Shown piece after piece: positions 41,977 through 52,780 of a stretch of 64,000 nt of DNA; within the stretch, counting starts at the first letter, position 1; the number at the start of each line of letters is the position of its first letter. Source of the DNA: Echinarachnius parma (Eukaryota; Echinodermata; Echinoidea; Clypeasteroida; Echinarachniidae); the NCBI GenBank assembly GCA_037951105.1, contig JBAMJV010009066.1:1-64000 (forward strand), in the 5' to 3' direction. The translations under genes and the position numbers were made by a program. The notes under the pieces were generated by a model. The model saw only the letters and a program-made list of their open reading frames with translations, was not told the origin of the DNA and did no database searches.

Positions 41977-42305
41977 TCAGACCCGTATCCAGGATTTGTC
42001 AAGGGGGGAGGGGTGCGATATTTAAAAAACAGAGTTGTGTAAGCGGGGGGACGGGGGTGTAAGTGTCCGTCGCCAAAAATGTTCGAGACCGAGACCACAG
42101 GTTTAGTTGTGGAAGGGGGGTGTCCGTCGCCAAATATGTTCGACCGAGACCACTAGTCCAATTGTGTAAGCGGGGGAGGTGGGGGGGGGGGGGGGTACGT
42201 TAACAGATCGTTGCCCGAGACAACTGGTTTAGAATGCAGAGACGGATAAAAAGTGGACCTTTCTATGCGTAGGCACCCAACGCACCCCCTGACTACGGGC
42301 CTGAT
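41977..42305. mobile_element. Element with TCAGRCCCGTA ends and homopolymer runs
   Basis: TCAGACCCGTATCCAGGATT at the left and CTACGGGCCTGA at the right are inverted. Inside are repeats of GTGTCCGTCGCCAAA and AGACCGAGACCAC and a poly-G run at 42177-42195. The duplicate copy is 60011-60553. Confidence 0.65.
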
Positions 42306-43145
42306 AATCGTTCACTACCTCAAAGCGCACAACATGGCTTAAAATTATCGGACTATGGAACAACATGTGTATTTGACTGTGCTATTTGTTTTTATTTCAT
42401 TGTGGTCAATTAGACAAAAATCTACATAAAATCTAATAACATTCAATTACGATCAAACGTGTCAATATGAATTGAGAAAATAAAAGAAAAAGGAAGGTAA
42501 TTACCAACAGGCCATTATAGTGTGACCCTCCTCCAATACAATCAAGTACACGCAACAGTGAATTGCGATCATTTGGACTGCCTGAATATTCCTAATTTAA
42601 TAGATTGTATTTTGTTCATTGTACTAGATTCTTGATGATTGGAAATTGGCAGTTAAAAAAATGCACTAAACGCTACCACCACATAATCCGCAGTAGCGGC
42701 GATTGTTCTCTCACATGTGTATTTTTGTCCGTGAGGCGGAGTTATTTTGCCCGAATAATGATTAAGTCCCGTTTTTTAGCCACACAAAAAAGCTGTGGGT
42801 CTAAACAAAGTTATTGTCCTCTAATATCTTCCTTAATGAGATTTGTTCGTTTTGGGTTTTTTTTTCAAATGAATTGTGTCATCAAATCAAATCAAATTCA
42901 AATGTGATAAAATAAATGAAACCAAATCAATTATGAATTTGTGCCAAAGAATTGTCAAAAATAATATGAAATGTTTTGGGTACAAATTTAGGTGCATTGA
43001 TTAGGTCTAGCTGTGTGCCCAAATATTGACGCTTTCACTAGCCACAATTATAGCCAATGATAGTCACAGCCAGGTGGATGGGTGGTCACCCTCGTCATGC
43101 ACGTGCAGACGCTATTCTGCATGTGCCACGCGACGTCTCCGTCCA

Positions 43146-46100
43146 TTAACCACTATATCCGCCATGGGGCGGGGACGGTTCGTCCGGATCAAACCCTCTT
43201 TCGGGTAAGGTAGTTGTCTCAACTTGGGGGGCTGCAGCTCTTGCCACGCGAAGCAGCCCTCTCAGCGATGCCTCAGCATCGGCGTCGGCCATTACAGCAC
43301 CCCTGTCTTCAACGTCCAGTCCGTTGTCTGCTATCGCCACAGTCACACCTATGATATACATGATATATTTTTAGCACACATAAATGCAGAGATCTATAGT
43401 GGATATGAGCGTATATATATACAGAGTGTCTAAAAAAAAAGAATGGTATACAGTCGGACAATATGAATTTAAGGAATGAAGGTATCTTTCATGAAAATAT
43501 TGATATTTGGTGTCATATTGAAGAGAAATATTCGGGCCTCATAATATTTTGTTTTTATTTCAGCTTATTTGGATTTGTCAGTCGTGAGATATACATCAAA
43601 GTACACCTTGTGCCAAATTACGTTCAGTGCATTAAATGACTTACCAAAACTTCGTTATTTTCAATGCAAAAAAGTGTAAAATGTATAAGTTATCATTAAT
43701 TTTGCTAAAACTGATGCTTAAATATGTTTTTCATATTGCCTTATATTCATTTTGATGGGTCATTAACATATTAATGTGTGTTGTTGCAATGCGAGTCTTT
43801 GATACACTTTACAGGGGTAATTCAGTTTTGGTAGAGAGGGCGCTGCACAACACAATTTTGTTGTGAGGTAATGAAAAACCGAGTGTCGAATTTGAAAGAA
43901 CATGAAATCGGTTCAGATATGGCTGAAATATCAATAAATATATCCGATCGTATTTATTTGGGCCCCAAATAAATATGATGATTTGTTTTGAAAAAATATA
44001 AAATGCTTACACTTTTTCAAAAAAAAATTAAAAGCGGTTTTTAAACAGTTGTTGATGATCTCTCTATTTAATCATTATTTCAACAAAACATCACATGCAT
44101 AATTTTGTATGAAACCAATGCCTTATTAGAGAGCGCCCTCTTGTGTTTTAATGGCGCTTTTTTAATGATAACAGGCTTTTTACTTACCGTAGTCGTTTGT
44201 ATTTTTGTATACCTTTCGAGCATGGTGGGGTTATAAATATTAGTTTGTAACGTTACTGTGCAGGTTTTGGTTACTAAAGTTCAGCCTTACCAAAACTGTA
44301 CTACCCCTTTAACATCATTTAACTCTTGAGGAAAGACTTATTATGGTCTTGATATACAAAGGCCGACAAATATCTTCAATGGATTCCAATTGCAGTTTTA
44401 TCACGGCAAACGCCTTCAACTTTGTGACATCATTACAAACTGTCCAAAGTGCTTGGATTCCGTGTCAATCAGAATCCTAAAGTAAGGTCAATTCTATCCA
44501 GATAACTTGCTTTTTATGAAGATCTTACCATCTGTTTCCATCGTTAACCCCGCCGATATAATCAGAGACAAATCTAGTTTTACTCTATCAATCATGGGCG
44601 TAGATACTTACGTAACACCTATTCATCAGGGGAGGGATGAATAAATAGATCACCCCCCCCCCCCCTGTTGAATGGGTATCAATGACAGATCTACGCCCAT
44701 GCTGTCAATTATTAAATAGTTGGTATTTCACAATTCTTAGTGGGAAGATCGAATGTGTGCAATGAATGTCATTCGCCATTTCCAGTGCAAATATGAAATC
44801 AGCACAAATGTGTTATTGTAAATTCGCATGTACAATCAGACATAAATCGAGATCTGCTAAAGGTAAATAGGTCAAACAAAGTGCATCTGAAAGTTCACAT
44901 TTTAAGGGAAAATAAGCTTATTTCAATTATGGAATGTATTCATGAGCGAATTGTTATGCTTTCATAAAGTTACTACTCGTATCAAAAGAAGTGTTGTTGT
45001 GCGAACTGACATTTTTTTTCCTTCCAGTAACTGAAACTGAAGCAACATTTAACAGGCCAATTATATTTTACTTTATGTATTTGGCTATTTTGTTCGGTCA
45101 GCTACATTATTGCCGTATGTTTGTAAACAGTTGAAGGAATACTCACTATTTGTCTTTTCTTTAAATTAAATTAGATTAGATACATCTCAATAGCAAAGTT
45201 GGAATGAAGCACTAAAGTTACAATAATAATAAATAATATATTCGATTTATGTAGCGCCTAATATGATTGATAATCATCTCTAAGCGCTTTACAATGATAG
45301 TATTCCCCCGGTCATGGGATACAATGCAAACCAGCACACATTGTGTGCACCATCTCCACTCACTGGGGAGCATTCCTTCCAAGCGGCTCATGGGCATTGA
45401 GAAAATCATTCACATATAGGCTTTCACCTTCTACCGGGTCCCCATTTATACACCTTGGTAGAGAGCAGCAACGTGGATTAATTGTCTTGCTAAAGGACAG
45501 ACGTGATGGGCATATTCCGGGTACGAACTCGGGATGGCCCACTTGGAAAGCGGGCGCTCTACCAATCTTGTCACATCACATCCATAGGACTAGTGAGTTT
45601 GATGGATTTGGCAAAAGGGAACTAGATCCCTTCAACCCTCTGCGTGTCACATTAAATTTCAATAACCTACTTTATAATCATGTGCATTAACAATGTTACA
45701 AACTTGATTGAAAATAACAACTTAGTATACGATAAGCCTCCAAATTGCTCCGAATTGCCATTTACATTTAAAGTACATACACAACAAATTATTTCAAAAA
45801 ACTGACAAGAAAAAATAATATAGGTTTTCCCGGCCAATTTCCTACTTTACGCGCCCAAATTCGTTTATGTGCATTCAATTTCGTGCAGTTGCCTTGGATG
45901 AGTCGCTTTGGTCATTCAAATTCATACTCCGAGCATCCATATTCGTATATGGGCACTAAAATGTCAAATCGCGAACTACAAATTCGCAAATGGGCATTCG
46001 ATTTCATCATTGGGCGCTTTTTTCAACAAATGGGCATTCAATTTAATACGGCAAGCTTGACAATCGCTTGTTTGTGCATTCAATTTCGTTTATGGGTGAC

Positions 46101-49100
46101 CAATTTCCAGACATGTTCATTCAATTTAAGTTACACAAGCAACATCCATATGTACTCACACATAAACATAATGTACATGCATGTATACCATATACATACG
46201 CACACACATACCAACACGCACATACATACACGACGACTTTGATTTCTCTTTTATATCATCATCACCGTTCTTTTCCTTACATAGTCTCGACCATTCAACC
46301 TTATTATATATCTTTCCCTTTTCAGACATACTTTTCAACATTTATTATTCACTTTTCGATATACTCCAGTCACATTTTGTTTAAGCTTGTTTGTCAATTT
46401 TAAATAATTTTATATTCATTTCACATTGTGCTTTTTTTGGTTTTACCTCTATTCGTTAATCATTGTCTTTACTTTATCATCATGCGATATTTAGTTCACC
46501 ATTTTGATCTTTATTTTCATCACATTTTCTTATTTGTCATCATCTGGTCTTTATTTTTTCATCATCTTTTTTCATAATCTGTATCTTTATTTACATCATC
46601 TTTTGTTTATTGATTGCCCATGCACGAAATAAGTGTATATACAATATACCATGATGATACATGTCCTAACATTTCCACTGTACATGTTTAATTTGAATGA
46701 AATTATAATGAACTTGTTTGCCCATGCGCGAATTTGAATGACCGAAATGAGACCGGAGACTGCTAGAGATGAATTTGAATGACCATTAACGAAAATGAGC
46801 GCCCATCGCTTACATTGGAATGACGCAAGTGTGAAATTGGTTGCTCCGTTACTTAATATGAATGACTAAAAACGAATTTGAATGACGATATGTCGATCCA
46901 AGCGCGGATTAGGTGAAATTGAATGCTGCTGATATGAAATTGCATGAGAAAATAGCGAAATTGACCGGGAAAACCTATAATATAACATGAAAATGAACAG
47001 AGAAAGGGGGTTTCCCCGGGATAAACACAATGATTACAATGTAATGGAACATTTAAAGGGTGACTTAATTACAAACGCATGTTCACTTTTGTTGATCTGT
47101 AATAATGAATACATCACATATCTTTTGACTATTTGATGTACATTTTTGTCATATTTTTAATATTATTTTTTCTATTATTTTTATTCCACCTGCTAAGCTT
47201 CACCCCTAAAAAAAACCTCCAGAAGCAATTGACTTTTGTGACATCATAATACCATTCAACCATCAGTCAGCTAGATGAACAAAAGACATTGGTAATTCCC
47301 TTCCTATCAACTGTCCACCTGTTCACAATAGCATTGCATGTTTTATACAATACCCACTCACCATGAAAAGAAGGGTTTCAATGAAAACATCCAATGCTAA
47401 TGCAATAAGGTACTTAGTGGGTGAGAACATATCTTTTGCTCATGTTTATCTAGCTAACTGATGGTTGAATGGTATTATAATGTCACAAAAGTCAATGCTG
47501 GAGGTTTTTTTTTTAGGGGTGGAGCTTAGCAGGTAGAATAAAAGTAATAGAAAAAATAATAGAAAAAATATGTCAAAAATGTACATCAAATAGTCAAAAG
47601 ATATGTGATGTATTCATTATTACAGATCAACAAAAGTCAACATGCATTTGTAATTTAGTCACCCTTTAAAAAGAAGATTATGTTTATTGTTACTAAAATA
47701 TATGTTTTGCTTTCCAGTTTCACACTATTATAGGTTTTCCCATTCATTTTAACACTTTTGTCATTCAAATTCGTCCCGAGGAACCACCAGACCGTAAATC
47801 CCAACTTCAATTTCGTCAATGATCAATCTAATTCGTCATTTGTCAATCAATTTCAAACACTTCGCATTCAAAATCGTCAATTGGCATTGGAATTTCTCTC
47901 CACCGCTGAGCGAGTGGTGAATGTTAAGATCAAATTCGTCTTTGTTCAACCAATTTCGTGATTTTGTCATTCAAATTCGTCGCATGGTATAGCCTTATAT
48001 GCCTGTCTGTGTCATGACTATGTAGATGGTATAGGTGGTTAGATGGGTATGTATGTGTGTGTGTGTATGTGTGTGTGCGTGTGTGTGTACATACTATTTA
48101 ATATTGTTTTATATTATTTATATGTATGTCTTGAAAAAGAATTTAATGCAATTTGTTGTAAACGTGCATGTGTGCAAATGTATGTGTGTGCGTGAGTGTG
48201 TGCGTGTGTTTTGTGCGTGTGAGTTTGTTTTCGAGTGTATACATGTGTATGTTACCCCCTAAATGATTAATGTTACAATTTACAATTACATCAAGACAAT
48301 ATGAAAACATAACATTACAGTGTAAATATATAGGACGAATTTGAATAGAGTTTTAATGAAATTTATTGCCAATTGACAAAATTGCTTTCGCTTTTATGTG
48401 TTCAGCAACTGTGACCGACGAATTTGATTTGCAATTGACAAAAATGTGTGACTAATGACTAAATTGTGTGGTCTTTGTGTTAAATTGATCGACGAAAGAC
48501 GAAATTGTAGTTAAGATTTCCGCTCTGGTGGTTCCTCGGGACGAATTTGAATGACAAATTAATGAAATTGAATGACAAAAGTGTTAAAATGAATGGGAAA
48601 ACCTATACACTAAAAAAGGGTGTTAATGAAAAGATATTGACATAAAGTATCAAATTCAGCTTTTTATATAGTTTGACGAATTTTAAATGAAAAATAACGA
48701 TATTTAATGGAAAGTGACGAAATTGATCATCACATGTACATCATCATGTGTGATCACACGAAATGAATAAGCTTTGACGAAAATTAAATGGAACATCGAC
48801 GAATTTGATTGCGAAAGATCAAGCTTGTATGCGCAATGACGAAATATATAGAACGTTGCATAATAATTATGACCGGCGACATACGTTAAAGACGTAATTG
48901 AAGTTGACGTTTTTATGAATTTGAATGACCACAGTTAACACAGTGTGAACAGGAACGAGAAAACCTATTTATCTTCCCTTTCATGTTGTAGGGAAATTGA
49001 TTAGAAAAAAAACACTTTTACTGAACTAATTGCATATGATGCAAACATTATATTATTATGGGGAACTTATATTCAAAAGGCGGAAAAAAGAAAAAAAGAA

Positions 49101-49622
49101 TCGCATTCGTTTCTTCGATCGACTTTGTACACATGCATATGGGTTATTGTAAATAATTTGGTACATATTACGTAATTAATTGCGTAAATTATCTTACAAT
49201 GTGGATTTAAAGTTTTAGCGATTTATTGCATTTATAACGTTATTTCAATTTTGATATACTACATGTACTACCTTTAATGATCTAGGCGCATTATATCTAC
49301 TATTATTCCTACCTGTATTTTTGTATTAACATTACATAATCCAAACATTATCAATGAAAAAGGGAAACTTTGCATATTACATAGAAAGCTTAAAAGTTAC
49401 AAAGTTGAAAGAGGTGAAATACAAGAAACGAATTGGGGACAAAATCTATAAGAAAACTCCCGAGCATAAAAATATTTCAGTCCTAGGCTAAGATGATAAT
49501 GTGGATACAAATGGAAGAAAATCTCAATTCTTACAAACTAATTCATCAAACTAGTTACCTTGTTGGATGAACAGAGTCCCAATCAAGAGCAGCGCAGTGA
49601 ACACGGGACTAAGTCTTGCCAT
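43146..49622 (-). CDS. Small secreted peptide precursor, two exons (gene A), unrecognised
   Basis: Exon 1, 49622-49559: ATG with 21 codons plus one base, MARLSPVFTALLLIGTLFIQ Q, a clear signal peptide, donor aag|gtaact. Exon 2, 43348-43146, acceptor tcatag, phase 1: GVTVAIADNGLDVEDRGAVM ADADAEASLRGLLRVARAAA then an acidic Pro-rich end PSPPHGGYSG and TAA. Phases match, giving 88 aa. No cysteines and no dibasic site; acidic Ala/Asp-rich middle. A TATA-like TAAAATAAG lies on the minus strand about 75 bp before the ATG. The last exon has a second copy at 61355-61545 in the duplicated block. I do not recognise the family; secreted peptide hormone or defence peptide are options. The long intron (6.2 kb) could hide another exon, so the join is inferred from phase and orientation. 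Confidence 0.55.
43811..44312. mobile_element. ~500-bp TTAAAGGG element, copy 2 (absent from copy B)
   Basis: AGGGGTAATTCAGTTTTGGT at the left and ACCAAAACTGTACTACCCCT at the right are inverted repeats. The duplicate locus near 62095 reads ACTTTAACATACG straight through, so this is a clean insertion after the duplication, with TTTA, TTA or TA as target duplication. Confidence 0.85.
44593..44701. mobile_element. CATGGGCGTAGAT-family MITE
   Basis: Inverted ends CATGGGCGTAGAT and ATCTACGCCCATG, poly-C inside. Duplicate copy at 62392-62494; older copy at 24455-24555. Confidence 0.85.
45222..45590 (-). mobile_element. tRNA-derived SINE, minus strand
   Basis: Reverse of the family at 12693: TTATTATTATTG-like tail at the left, GTGGATTAATTGTCTTGCTA near 45472 and a B-box-like GGTACGAACTCGGG near 45520, head near 45570. 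About 370 bp. Confidence 0.75.
45821..46977. mobile_element. TAGGTTTTCCC foldback, 1.16 kb
   Basis: TATAGGTTTTCCCGGCCAAT and ATTGACCGGGAAAACCTATA are inverted ends with TA flanks. The left half is filled with variants of GGGCATTCAATTTCG and the right half with the reverse sense GAATTTGAATGACC. Noncoding. Same family as 47731-48605, 56043-56446 and 62820-63185. Confidence 0.8.
47052..47670. mobile_element. Foldback MITE, 619 bp, arms ~250 bp
   Basis: TTTAAAGGGTGACTTAATTA at 47052 and TAATTTAGTCACCCTTTAAA at 47651 are near-complements. Complementarity continues through GATCTGTAATAATGAATACA, GACTATTTGATGTACATTTT and GTGACATCATAATACCATTC. Only about 120 bp in the centre is unpaired. No coding capacity. 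Confidence 0.88.
47731..48605. mobile_element. TAGGTTTTCCC foldback, 875 bp
   Basis: TAGGTTTTCCCATTCATTTT and AAAATGAATGGGAAAACCTA at the ends, then GTCATTCAAATTCGTCCCGA with its complement near 48535. Centre contains GT-rich simple sequence (48050-48085). An extra right-type end (GAGAAAACCTA) at 48957-48967 suggests a second, damaged member directly downstream. Confidence 0.85.
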
Positions 49623-49694
49623 TTTGTCGGTTACGACTCTCGATCTCTCCCTCTCGATGTCAAATGGAATAATGCTCTCTCGAAACAAGAGTGA

Positions 49695-49706
49695 TCTTAT
49701 TTTATC
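49695..49706 (-). promoter_or_regulatory. TATA-like box of the small peptide gene
   Basis: Minus strand CGATAAAATAAG, about 75 bp upstream of the ATG at 49622, leaving room for a 40-50-nt leader. Weak evidence on its own. Confidence 0.3.
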
Positions 49707-50326
49707 GTAGGCCCATCAGTAGCTTATTGCGTGCTTTCGAACGGTGTTGGAACGCCAGAATAAGTAACAGTTATAACAATTCATTGTTTAAAGCTGTTTA
49801 AAACTATGACGTGTAGTATCCAGCTGCAGATTCAACAAATTATACAGTCCCCTTTATATTTGTTTTCAAAGGAATTCAATTTTATTCGATCCCCAAACTA
49901 ATCAAATAATCAAATGGTGTTCCTTGGTAGGAAATCAAACCTGTTACCCGTTTGTGTCATTGACGTACTTAATGCACACCATTTGGCATAACACCCTTTG
50001 AAAATTATGTTTGTTTCAGTATATTGTCTAAATTAAAATTGCGATCGACACTTTAACAGCGTCAGAGTTTTTTCCATTCACACAGACATGATGGTGACAT
50101 GGACTGCAAATTCATGGCGCCATGTAACCGTCAGATAGCTCTTTATTCAGATTTGTTTTGATTAACATGTGTTTTAAATGGTGGCACGTATTTCAATGCA
50201 ATGGTAGCATACATTGTTGAAAAATGGTGGCACGTGCTGCAGTCAATATTTCATGGCGCCAATTAGATGCCGTCAGATAGGTCTATATTCAGATGTGTTC
50301 TGATGTACGTGTGTTCCCAGTTTCAT

Positions 50327-50870
50327 ACAGTTGAGATTTGGTCAATTTTAACTTTAGTAACCAAAACCTGCACCATTACGGTACAAAGTAATAGTTATAA
50401 TTTCACCATGCTCGAAAAGTATACACAATTACAAACGACAAACAAAGTAAAACCCCTGTTATCATTCCAAAAGAGCCGTTACACCTCAAGAGGGCGCTAT
50501 TTAAAAAAAATCACCGGTTTTAGCCATTTTTTCATACAAAATTGTGCATTTAATGTTTTGTTAAAATAATGATTCAATAGAGATATCATCAACGACTTTT
50601 TAAAAACCTATTCAGATTTTTTTCAAAGTAGTCTTCAAGCATTTTTTTTTTTCTTCATAAAAAGTCAAAATATCCCCTGGTGAAGAATTTTGGAATAAAA
50701 ATATGTTTATGGAGATTTCATCCGTTTCTGAACCGATTTTGTTCAAATAAAGTTTATTCTGTCATTAAAATTGTATGTTCTTTCAAATTCGACAGTCAGT
50801 TTTTCATTATCTCACAAAAAAATATTTTGCGAAGTGCCCCCTATATACCAACACTCAACTATCCCTTTAA
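50327..50870 (-). mobile_element. TTAAAGGG element, copy 3 (inverted)
   Basis: Reads GTAACCAAAACCTGCACC and CATGCTCGAAAAGTATACAC, complements of copies 1 and 2, and ends CAACTATCCCTTTAA. It abuts a fourth copy head to head at 50870. Confidence 0.75.
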
Positions 50871-51185
50871 AAGGGGTAGTTCAGTTTTGGTTTGGACGCG
50901 TTTTAAGAAATATTTGTTTAGTGAGGTAATGCAAAACTGAGTGTAAACTTTGGAAAAGCACACAATTTTAATGACATAATCAACTTTGTTTGATCAAAAT
51001 CGGTTCGGAGACGGCTAAAATATAAATAATATAACTATTTGTTAATTATTGTGGGCCCCACAATAATTCGATAAATTTGAACCAGCCATTTGAAGAAAAC
51101 AAATTCTTGCACTTTTCCCAAATGTACAAAATAGGCTTTTAAATAGTTGTTGATGACCTCTTGATTTAATTATTATTAACAAGGA
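50869..51185 (+). mobile_element. TTAAAGGG element, copy 4 (truncated)
   Basis: Starts AAAAGGGGTAGTTCAGTTTTGG directly at the end of copy 3 (quoted overlap of both) and fades near TTGATGACCTCTTGATTTAA. The distal end is missing. Confidence 0.6.
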
Positions 51186-51377
51186 ATGCAATGTCAATCG
51201 TTAACCAACTGTCCAAAATCATTGTTATCCGGTGTTCCCGAGTAACAAATAAATCGTTTACACAAAAATGCAGCATCACGCATGCCCGCGTCATTGACGT
51301 ATATTATATACACACCATGTGGTATGACGGGGTATAACACCCCTGGACGTCATGTGCATTTAGCCTTTCACATTCTA

Positions 51378-51934
51378 TACAGGGTGGACCAAAAAAACGG
51401 AACGGGGCACTTCCAAAAAAAAATTATCCAAATGAACATGTTCATCGGATAAGGTGTCCTTTCCAATGAACAACGATACCAAGAAAAGTAATTTTGGACG
51501 TGTAGTTTTTGTTTTAGGGCGCTTTGAGTGCGACCATGTCAGGTTCCTATTTTTGTCAATTTTTACAAAGTCAATGTCTGATAAATGAGACTTACTGCCC
51601 GTCATACTATTGACCAATTGAGCCCATTCTCTCGGCACCGCTCGGCACACAGCTGTATGCACACTAACAATGGCGCGCGGAATACTCGCGTGTTAAATGG
51701 TATGTCGGGCAGTAAGTCTCATTTATCAGGCACTGACTTGGTCAAAATTGACAAAAATAGAAACCTGATAATTATGGTCTCACTCAAAGCGCCCTAAAAC
51801 AAAAACTGCACGTCCAAAATTACTTGTATTGGTATCGTTGTTCATTGGAAAGGACACCCTATCCGATGGACATGTTAATTTTGTTACTTTATTTTGGGAA
51901 GTGCCCGGTTCAGTTTTTGGGGGGCCACCCTGTA
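51378..51934. mobile_element. Mariner-type MITE, 557 bp, long arms
   Basis: TACAGGGTGGACCAAAAAAA and GGGGGGCCACCCTGTA ends with TA flanks. Inner arms of about 230 bp are complementary: AGTAATTTTGGACGTGTAG with CTGCACGTCCAAAATTACT, and GAGACTTACTGCCCGTC with GGGCAGTAAGTCTC. Short relative at 7580-7723. Confidence 0.85.
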
Positions 51935-52198
51935 TACTTATTAAGATAAATGTCTAATTGTAAAATGTAACACTCGAAACAATTGCATCCGGAGTTTGTC
52001 CGTCAACGTCGATCACACACGACGTGATGTTGGCAGCCAATGCATGAGCGTATAGGGGAACACTTTCACCGAGGGGGGGGGGGGGGGGGGGGGGTGGGGG
52101 TCTTCTGCCAGAATGCCGTCCTCCCCTTTTGGGGGCTAGTAGGCTTGTTAAGGGGTCCGTGACTGCATTTTGGGGAACGATTGCTTTACTTGGCACAC

Positions 52199-52466
52199 AT
52201 ATTCCTTGGATCAAAAGAAAAAAATTCATCCAAAGAGACACTCTGTATCTATGCAAATTAGGCCTAATTTCTATTATTTATGCAAATTTATTCATGAAAA
52301 TGGGATATTCTATGAAAATGGTGTTTTCATATTCCTTGGATCAAAAGGAGAAAATTCATCTACAGAGACACACTACGGTATATGTGCAAATTAGGCCTAT
52401 TTTCCATAATTTATGCAAATGTATTCATGGGAATGGGATATTCTATGAAAATGGCGTTTTTATTGA
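52199..52466 (+). repeat. Two tandem copies of a 134-bp unit
   Basis: ATATTCCTTGGATCAAAAG opens both units (52199 and 52330); each ends GGGATATTCTATGAAAATGG. A poly-G run (52073-52094) lies upstream. Confidence 0.85.
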
Positions 52467-52665
52467 AATACTTGAGAGAATAACTTTGGAAATAGATGGT
52501 CTAGGGTAAATCAAGGTCAGTGGATCAATCTAGCAGATTATTTTAACCTTTCATGGCCATCAAGTCCCTCAAATCCAAGATGGCCGTTGGCAGGAATGTT
52601 AAATTCTGTATATTTTGTCTGTATTGTGCACAGGCTATGTACTGTGTGTTGTGTTGTGTTGCGTG

Positions 52666-52705
<40 letters not shown>

Positions 52706-52780
52706 GTGTGTGTGTGTGTGTGTGGATGTGTGTGCGTGTGTGTGTGTGTGTGTGTGCGTGTGTGTGTGTGTGTGTGTGTG
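52666..52780. repeat. (TG)n microsatellite, 5' side of the LINE
   Basis: About 115 bp of TG with a few GCG/GAT interruptions. It stops exactly where LINE sequence begins (ATTGAGAAGG). Confidence 0.95.

Larger units (their letters stand above)
39477..45085. repeat. Segmental duplication, copy A
   Basis: Aligns in the same orientation with 56451-63965 from ATTTCATGATTTAGTTGAT to GAAGCAACATT..AACAGGCC. Identity is high by eye over long stretches (for example 40860-41150 with 58740-59040, 41490-42000 with 59520-60030). Differences are mostly insertions and deletions: copy A has a 502-bp element at 43811 and a poly-G/C element at 41187-41460; it lacks about 850 bp present at 57455-58300. Confidence 0.9.
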
